From NCBI GenBank assembly GCA_003156805.1, contig PMHV01000059.1, forward strand, positions 121,983-185,982: DNA of 64,000 nucleotides. The letters run 5' to 3'. Origin of the DNA: Acidobacteriaceae bacterium. Lineage in GTDB: Bacteria > Acidobacteriota > Terriglobia > Terriglobales > Acidobacteriaceae. The position numbers and the translations under genes were made by a program. Position 1 is the first letter of the stretch, and every line of letters starts with the position of its first letter. Shown one piece after another: positions 59,393 through 64,000 of this stretch. The notes beneath the pieces are model-generated. The model was not told the DNA's origin and searched no databases. It saw only the letters and a program-made list of their open reading frames with translations.

Positions 59393-61054
59393 TTGACGGT
59401 TGCTTTTTTCGTAATCTTTTTTCTGTCGCTGCTGTGCTCTTTCGTCCTGACCCGCTCGGTGCGCGACAAGGCCACCAAGCGCGCTTGGGTAGCCATTCCT
59501 TCCGATGGAAGACATCTCCACACCAAGCCGTTGCCCCGCCTGGGTGGAGTCGCAATTTTCATTTCGTTTTCGTTGAGCCTGGTGGCTGCGGCCGTCATGG
59601 CTTTCTGGAACAAAGAACTGCACTCCGCGCTGTCTCTCAAACCACTGTTGACCATCCTCGCGCCCGCTTCGCTGATATTTCTCCTGGGAGTTTATGACGA
59701 CCTTCATGGCGTGGGCCCCTACTTCAAGTTCGCGGTTCAAGGCATTGCCGCTACCATGCTGTTCGCCGGCGGCCTCCGGATTCTTGACGTTCCGGTATTG
59801 TTCGGGGCGCACCGCCTGCCTTGGTTTTTAGGCTTGCCGCTGACCATCCTGTGGGTCGTGGCCATCACCAATGCGTTCAACTTGATCGACGGACTGGACG
59901 GCCTGGCGGCGGGTTCGGCTTTGTTCTCGACGCTGGTGGCATTTGCGGTCGCACTGGTGAACGGCTATGCGCTAGTCACCGTGATGACCATCGCTCTGGC
60001 CGGCGCTATCCTCGGTTTTCTGCGCTACAATTTCAATCCGGCCACGATCTTTCTCGGAGATTCCGGTAGTCTGTTTATCGGATTTCTTCTCAGCGCTTTG
60101 GCGCTGGCTGGCGCGCAGAAGGCGCCGACCATCGTTGCCGTCGCCATTCCCGTAGTTTCCTTCGGCCTGCCGATTCTGGAGACATCGCTTTCCATTCTGC
60201 GCCGTTGGATCAGCGGCCGCCCGGTATTCACCGCCGACCGCGAACATATCCATCACAAACTTTTGCAGCACGGTCTCACGCACCGCCAGGTCGTCATCGT
60301 GCTTTACGGCGTCTCCGCCGTCTTCGCGCTTCTCAGTCTGTTCTTGCTTTGGCCCACCGGTAGTTCGCTGGGCTTGGTGTTGGCAGTCCTCGGCACCGGT
60401 ATCTGGATTGGCGTGCAGCGCCTGGGCTATCTCGAGCTTGGCGAGTTGGCTCGCATCGCCCAGCGCACCCTCGAACAGCGGCAGATTTTCATCAACAACC
60501 TCGCCATTCGCCGCGCCACCCAGGAACTGAAGGTGGTTCGTGATTACGAACAGATCTGGCGAATCCTGGAGGCAGCTTTCAGCTCCAATGATTTTGACGG
60601 GCTCGATGTCAAAGTCAAACTCTTTCCCGGCGAATATTTTCCTTTTGCCGGCGAATCTGCCGCCCAGCAGCGCCGCAGCGATCTTTCCTTTCACTGGGGA
60701 AAAAACCTCGGAGCAAAGAACGCCGGAGCAATGAATGCCGCAGCTATGACTGTCGAAGCAAAGAACGCCGGAGCAAAGACTGTCGGGGAAAAGCCTGGCG
60801 CATCGATGTCGCTTGAGGGCTTTCCCGTCTGGGCGCTCTCGTTCGATCTGGTCAGCACCTCCAATCGCCGGCGTGGCTCGCTGGTGCTGCACCGTCTATG
60901 CTCGCGCCCGGACCTGCAACTGGATATCAATCTGTTAACTTCAGCCTTCCCCATCGCACTCGCCGACGCGCTGGATCGCACTCTTCAGCCAGTAGTGGAA
61001 TTTATTCCGCGCACCGGAGAAGATCACGGCTTCATCGCCGCGCAAGCGGGATAG
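59393..61054 (+). CDS. WecA/TagO/MraY-type polyprenyl-phosphate sugar-1-phosphate transferase with long C-terminal extension
   Basis: 553 residues. TTG start with AAGGGGG 8 bases before it. PNPT core ~1-340: about 10 membrane helices, P-L-P-R-L-G-G, G-V-Y-D-D-L-H-G (Asp pair), N-A-F-N-L-I-D-G-L-D-G-L-A, F-L-G-D-S-G-S and the cytoplasmic H-I-H-H-K-L-L. It links a sugar-1-phosphate to undecaprenyl phosphate. The last ~200 residues (from L-A-R-I-A-Q-R-T-L-E-Q-R) are soluble, helical at first, of unknown function, and carry the 15-bp repeat block at ~440-469. Usual family members end near residue 350. Confidence 0.9.
   Translation: MTVAFFVIFFLSLLCSFVLTRSVRDKATKRAWVAIPSDGRHLHTKPLPRLGGVAIFISFSLSLVAAAVMAFWNKELHSALSLKPLLTILAPASLIFLLGVYDDLHGVGPYFKFAVQGIAATMLFAGGLRILDVPVLFGAHRLPWFLGLPLTILWVVAITNAFNLIDGLDGLAAGSALFSTLVAFAVALVNGYALVTVMTIALAGAILGFLRYNFNPATIFLGDSGSLFIGFLLSALALAGAQKAPTIVAVAIPVVSFGLPILETSLSILRRWISGRPVFTADREHIHHKLLQHGLTHRQVVIVLYGVSAVFALLSLFLLWPTGSSLGLVLAVLGTGIWIGVQRLGYLELGELARIAQRTLEQRQIFINNLAIRRATQELKVVRDYEQIWRILEAAFSSNDFDGLDVKVKLFPGEYFPFAGESAAQQRRSDLSFHWGKNLGAKNAGAMNAAAMTVEAKNAGAKTVGEKPGASMSLEGFPVWALSFDLVSTSNRRRGSLVLHRLCSRPDLQLDINLLTSAFPIALADALDRTLQPVVEFIPRTGEDHGFIAAQAG
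60710..60799 (+). repeat. six-unit 15-bp repeat in the transferase C-terminal extension
   Basis: GGAGCAAAGAACGCC and five variants follow in exact 15-bp steps (60710, 60725, 60740, 60755, 60770, 60785). They encode G-A-K-N-A, G-A-M-N-A, A-A-M-T-V, E-A-K-N-A, G-A-K-T-V and G-E-K-P-G. Confidence 0.95.
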
Positions 61055-61419
61055 CGCCGCCCAGGGAATCGCTGATTAGGTTTCGCAATCCCAACTTTGT
61101 CATCCCAGGTTTGTCATTCTGAGCGAAGCGAAGAATCCCTGTGCACGCCCTCGCCACCCGGCCCCGCAAGGCACTCCTGTCAGCGGCCGCGCAGCTTCGA
61201 TTTCTTTCCTGCTGGAACCTGTTCAGAGAGCCGCTGGCGGATCACAAACTGCTCACACTCATCGATGGGAATTGACAGCGAGGCTGGCAGAGCTTCGTTC
61301 GCCGACGTTCGTTCGGCTCTTCAGAAAAATATCGGGTCACAAACCAAACAAGCCTCAGCGCTCATCCGGCACTTAACCGGATGGCACGAGGCTTAATCTC
61401 TAAGAGGGAGGGTTGAAAG
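61055..61419. other. 365-bp intergenic region without a credible gene
   Basis: A frame at 61097-61396 is open but its start is produced by a dispersed repeat (see next entry) and the rest lacks family similarity. ATCCGG (61364-61369) and CCGGAT (61377-61382) form a small inverted repeat just after the pqqA gene on the - strand, a weak terminator candidate. Confidence 0.55.
61096..61140. repeat. dispersed 'HSERSEES'-type repeat with short tandem copies
   Basis: The core GTCATTCTGAGCGAAGCG (from 61113), followed by AAGAATCC, is a sequence found between genes in many bacteria, known for spurious peptides reading H-S-E-R-S-E-E-S. Here it is preceded by a 14-bp partial tandem copy (TTTGTCATCCCAGG at 61096-61109, then TTTGTCATTCTGAG). 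Confidence 0.75.
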
Positions 61420-61497
61420 TTACAGTTTCGCGCTGGCGTAAGAGTTGATCTCGCAATTCAAGCAAACTTCTTCAAAGGCGGGTGCTGTCCACTGCAT
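61420..61497 (-). CDS. pqqA: PqqA-type pyrroloquinoline quinone precursor peptide
   Basis: 25-codon gene. The peptide starts M-Q-W-T-A-P-A-F-E-E and ends C-E16-I-N-S-Y20-A-S-A-K-L. The W-T-x-P-x-F-x-E start and the Glu/Tyr pair four residues apart (E-x-x-x-Y) are the hallmarks of PqqA, whose Glu and Tyr are fused by PqqE to make PQQ. GGGGGA lies 4 bases before the ATG on this strand, a strong ribosome site. A longer in-frame ATG at 61725 has no similarity upstream of this Met. No pqqB, C, D or E gene is in the window, so this is an orphan copy or the maturation genes are elsewhere. An unrelated RiPP precursor is the alternative. Confidence 0.82.
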   Translation of the reverse strand: MQWTAPAFEEVCLNCEINSYASAKL

Positions 61498-61786
61498 GAG
61501 TTCCCCCAATCGGCTGGAGTAACTTCCTCCAAACCTACAAGCAAAGAATAACTCAGCCTTTCCCGGAATGCAATAGCCAGACTTCAGAGAATCCCCAAGC
61601 CCCGAAACCCTTGAAGGACAAGGCTTTCGTCCCTCACGCCGGGTTGCAAATTCTTGCACACCCTCTCGAAAGTATCGCCTCGCACTCGATCCGCGCTTTT
61701 CCACAGCGCGAACCAGTGCGGCCACTTACTCTCGTCGCGCCAACTATTTACCTTTCCCGCTGGCATGGAAGCGAGGATTCGGCCTC

Positions 61787-62752
61787 ATGTTTAGCGAGAG
61801 AACGTCTAGCAACACAATCTTTAGCAAGACAACGCTTAGCAAGACAAAGCTTAGCAAGAAAAAGTTTGGCAAGACCGTCTACGGCGGCACCTTCAAAGAC
61901 GTAAACTTTGTTCCTTTGCAGTTGGCCGCCTTTTGCGTCCAGTGTGAACTGATCGGCGCCAACGCCACTCCGCACTGTCTCGCGTGCGGCAGTCCAGCGT
62001 TGCTGAGTTTGTCGCGAGTTCTCGGCGGCTCGCTGAAACATCAGCAGACCGCGCATCTCATCACCGACTCCGAACTCGATAGGCTCGTCCGCGATCTGTT
62101 GCGCACCGTGCCCTCGCCCGACGAAGTCTCCGCCTCCGACCATCACTTCCGTGTGCCTTCGCTTGCCTTGCGCACTCAGCTCCGCGTCGCCAATGCCGCA
62201 CATCCAGCGTCGGGCTTTCATGCCGTCCACCTGACCGAAGAAGATTTCCATCCCGCCGAACTCAACCTTGAACCCGCCATCAGCGCTATCACCGAACGCG
62301 CCCGGCACCTCACCGGAGCCACCGGCGCCGCCATCGCCCTGCGCCGCGGCGAAGAGATCGTCTGCCGCGCTCGCTCCGGCCGCACTGCTCCCGATCTTGG
62401 CGTCCGCCTGCAAACCGACGCCGGCATTTCCGCCGAGTGCGTCCGCACCGGCGAAGTCATGTTGTGCCACGACGCCGAACGCAACCCGCGCGTCGATTTA
62501 GCCAGTTGCCGCCGCCTGGGAGTCCGCTCCATCCTCGTCTCTCCCCTGCGTCATTTCCGGCGCACGCTCGGCGTTTTCGAAGTATTGTCGTGCTCGCCTT
62601 CCGCCTTCGATCAAACCGATGTTGCCACCATGCAGCTTCTCTCCGGCCTCATGGTCGCCGCCATCGCCCGCATCTCCAGCCTGCACACTGCTCACCAACT
62701 GCAACGCGCCCACCAAACGGCAAACCGCCAACTGGCTGCCGAAAAATCCTGA
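61787..62752 (+). CDS. GAF-domain protein with N-terminal zinc-ribbon-like Cys pairs
   Basis: 321 residues. Residues 1-32 are the repeat-encoded Ser/Lys/Thr tail. A Cys pattern C-V-Q-C-(x9)-C-L-A-C (~residues 49-63) looks like a small zinc ribbon. The GAF domain spans ~165-305: A-T-G-A-A-I-A-L-R-R-G-E-E-I-V-C-R-A-R-S-G, G-I-S-A-E-C-V-R-T-G, V-R-S-I-L-V-S-P-L and L-G-V-F-E-V-L. No output domain is seen, so it may bind a small ligand or a partner. The 3' neighbour carries a second GAF of the same subtype (V-R-S-I-L theme), so the two are likely related and linked in function. Confidence 0.8.
   Translation: MFSERTSSNTIFSKTTLSKTKLSKKKFGKTVYGGTFKDVNFVPLQLAAFCVQCELIGANATPHCLACGSPALLSLSRVLGGSLKHQQTAHLITDSELDRLVRDLLRTVPSPDEVSASDHHFRVPSLALRTQLRVANAAHPASGFHAVHLTEEDFHPAELNLEPAISAITERARHLTGATGAAIALRRGEEIVCRARSGRTAPDLGVRLQTDAGISAECVRTGEVMLCHDAERNPRVDLASCRRLGVRSILVSPLRHFRRTLGVFEVLSCSPSAFDQTDVATMQLLSGLMVAAIARISSLHTAHQLQRAHQTANRQLAAEKS
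61791..61880 (+). repeat. six-unit 15-bp repeat at the 5' end of the GAF gene
   Basis: TTAGCAAGACAAAGC and five variants in exact 15-bp steps (61791, 61806, 61821, 61836, 61851, 61866; theme TTAGCAAGACAAxGC). Encodes S-x-T-x-L/S-x-K units, starting at the second codon of the GAF protein. Confidence 0.95.
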
Positions 62753-62975
62753 AGACACCCGCGAGCCGGGAAGGGGCACGACTTCGGTCGCGCCATAGGT
62801 CCAGCAGAATCAGACTGCGGCTTAGCCGCTGAGGCGGACTCTCGGCTCTCCTACGCCTGCTACGGCCCTCATTTCTTCCCTTTTTGCCCTTCCGATTTTC
62901 TTCCTGCTTTCTTTTCCTCATTCTCGCGGTAAGATGGTACCTCAGGGCTCACCCTCTTACCTCCGTAGGTTTGTC

Positions 62976-64000
62976 ATGATCTCCGGATTGCAGTCCGATC
63001 GCCGTCCCCGCCGTCGCGTGCGGCACAAGGTGCACGCTCCCGCCTATGCCAGCTTCAGCGGCGGCTCACAGAGCATCATGCTCGAGTTGAACGAGATTCT
63101 CGACATCAGTGAAGACGGCGTGAAGATCCAGTGCTCCTCGCCCATGGAAGCGGATCGATCCGTCGAGTTGTGCCTGGACCTCGCTGAATCCAGCGGCCAG
63201 ATTCACACCACCGGCCAGGTCGTTTGGTCCGACGGCGCCGGTCGCGTTGGCCTGCGCTTGCCCAACTTGGCCGATGCTCCACTGCGCCGTCTGCGCGAGT
63301 GGCTGTTTTTGAATGCGATGGTGGCCGCGGCCAATGCTGGCTCCTTCGTCAATGTCACGCCGCAACCGTCGTCGGAAGCCCCGGCGGTGAGGCCGAATTT
63401 CACCGACACGCTTACCGCGGTCTCCGCCGTGCAGAGAGAAGCCGAATCGCTGGGGTCGAGTCTCGATGCGCTGCTTGCGTTGGTCGCTTCTCGTGCGCAG
63501 ACCCTGCTCCAGGCTTCGGGTGCGGCCATTGCCTTAGCCGAGGAAGCCTTGATCGAAGCAGCCATGATCGAAACAGCCATGGCCGAAGCGGCAATGGAAG
63601 GAGGAGAAACGACCGAAGCAGCCATGGCCGAACCAGCCGCAGCCGCCGCCGGCGAGGCAGCCCAACCGCTGGTTGCAACTATGATTTGCCGCGCCAGCGC
63701 CGGCCCCAGCGCGCCGCCGGCCGGAGCCAGACTGCAAGTGGGCTTGGGTTTTTCCGGCGCATGCGTTCGCACCGGACTTCCCTTGCGCTGCGATGATGCC
63801 GCCACTGATCTGCGCGTCGATCGCGAAAGCTGTCGTGTTCTCGGCATCCGCTCCATCCTTGCCATTCCGCTGCGCATTGGCGAAAAGGTGATCGGTCTGC
63901 TCGAGGTCTTTTCTGACCAGCCTTCCAGATTTGCGGAAAACGACAGCGCCGCCATCCTGCAGCGCCTCGCCGAAACGATCCTGTCCGCGGTCCAACGCTC
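62976..64000 (+). CDS. PilZ-GAF protein (3' truncated by window end)
   Basis: 341 codons visible, no stop before the window end. Residues ~8-110 form a PilZ domain: basic R-R-P-R-R-R-V-R-H-K-V (RxxxR part of the c-di-GMP site) and D-I-S-E-D-G-V-K-I ([DN]-x-S-x-x-G). Residues ~150-341 form a GAF domain: A-S-G-A-A-I-A-L, then a 40-residue repeat insertion, then M-I-C-R-A-S-A-G, F-S-G-A-C-V-R-T-G and I-R-S-I-L-A-I-P-L. c-di-GMP-binding proteins often control EPS production post-translationally, so this may be the regulator of the locus. The ATG at 62976 has no clear ribosome site; the 223-bp gap before it has no other gene. Confidence 0.85.
   Translation, partial: MISGLQSDRRPRRRVRHKVHAPAYASFSGGSQSIMLELNEILDISEDGVKIQCSSPMEADRSVELCLDLAESSGQIHTTGQVVWSDGAGRVGLRLPNLADAPLRRLREWLFLNAMVAAANAGSFVNVTPQPSSEAPAVRPNFTDTLTAVSAVQREAESLGSSLDALLALVASRAQTLLQASGAAIALAEEALIEAAMIETAMAEAAMEGGETTEAAMAEPAAAAAGEAAQPLVATMICRASAGPSAPPAGARLQVGLGFSGACVRTGLPLRCDDAATDLRVDRESCRVLGIRSILAIPLRIGEKVIGLLEVFSDQPSRFAENDSAAILQRLAETILSAVQR
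63537..63656 (+). repeat. eight-unit 15-bp repeat inside the PilZ-GAF gene
   Basis: Units start every 15 bp from 63537; examples ATCGAAGCAGCCATG (63552), ATCGAAACAGCCATG (63567), ACCGAAGCAGCCATG (63612). They encode I/A/T-E-A/T-A-M pentapeptides. They interrupt the GAF domain between A-I-A-L and M-I-C-R-A, where the neighbouring GAF protein has only five residues. Confidence 0.95.

Noticed and set aside
61097-61396. 99-codon + strand frame beginning in the intergenic region
   Set aside because: Its start encodes the C-H-S-E-R-S-E-E-S peptide produced by a dispersed non-coding repeat. No ribosome site or homologous domain.
1-64000. Insertion sequences, integrases, prophage genes or rRNA operon
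   Set aside because: No transposase, integrase, phage structural gene or rRNA sequence was recognised on either strand.

Overview
The window is GC-rich and almost wholly coding, with nearly every gene on the + strand. It looks like a chromosomal exopolysaccharide (EPS) megalocus of a soil Acidobacteriota member (Terriglobia-like). The grounds are the style of the long Ig-like / choice-of-anchor-D secreted proteins, the ExeA ATPase + CpsD-like kinase + WcaJ-like transferase set, a PqqA with the EINSY core, and TTG/GTG starts. The taxon is inferred from gene style, not from a marker gene; no rRNA or tRNA gene was seen.

Region 1 (1-7.0 kb): tail of an ExeA-type ATPase, a CpsD/BY-kinase-like protein with a broken Walker A, a hexapeptide acetyltransferase, then an acyl-CoA-dehydrogenase / adenylation / carrier-protein trio that resembles the prolyl-PCP to pyrrolyl-2-carboxyl-PCP cassette, and a WcaJ-like initiating glycosylphosphotransferase.

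Region 2 (7.0-21.5 kb): an NRPS set woven into EPS genes: a free A-PCP protein, a cytochrome P450-A-PCP-TE fusion, a YkgJ-type cysteine-cluster protein, a Wzx-like flippase, a glycosyltransferase, a NodB deacetylase and a C-A-PCP-TE protein whose TE has Cys at the nucleophile elbow.

Region 3 (21.7-28.5 kb): two sulfotransferases, a Wzy/O-antigen-ligase membrane protein, a WecG/TagA transferase, a GDP-mannose 3,5-epimerase-like enzyme and a clan-A glycoside hydrolase. This suggests a sulfated polymer with an unusual GDP-sugar.

Region 4 (28.6-46.5 kb): six tandem secreted paralogues sharing an uncharacterised C-terminal domain of about 300 residues with SGNH-hydrolase-like landmarks (G-M/E-S early, D-G-x-H-P late), then a secreted phosphoesterase and a beta-propeller protein, closed by a strong terminator.

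Region 5 (46.8-57.9 kb): a second, tightly overlapping polysaccharide operon: GT2, AsnB-type amidotransferase, VpsJ-like toroid protein, formyltransferase, heparinase II/III-like protein, bi-domain oxidoreductase, GT4.

Region 6 (58-64 kb): Wza-type export protein (- strand), a WecA/MraY-type initiating transferase with a long C-terminal extension, a 25-codon pqqA gene (- strand), a GAF protein and a PilZ-GAF protein (3' truncated) that suggests c-di-GMP control.

Two signals stand out. (i) NRPS genes plus a pyrrole-type cassette sit inside a sulfated-EPS locus beside an expanded family of candidate esterases. This may be a machine that makes an amino-acid- or acyl-decorated polysaccharide or a secreted glycopeptide. 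(ii) At least ten loci carry short tandem repeats, mostly of exactly 15 bp (five codons), in domain linkers, surface loops, tails or gaps of unrelated genes. Several loci share unit sequence. This is a lineage-specific pattern that gene annotation alone would miss.
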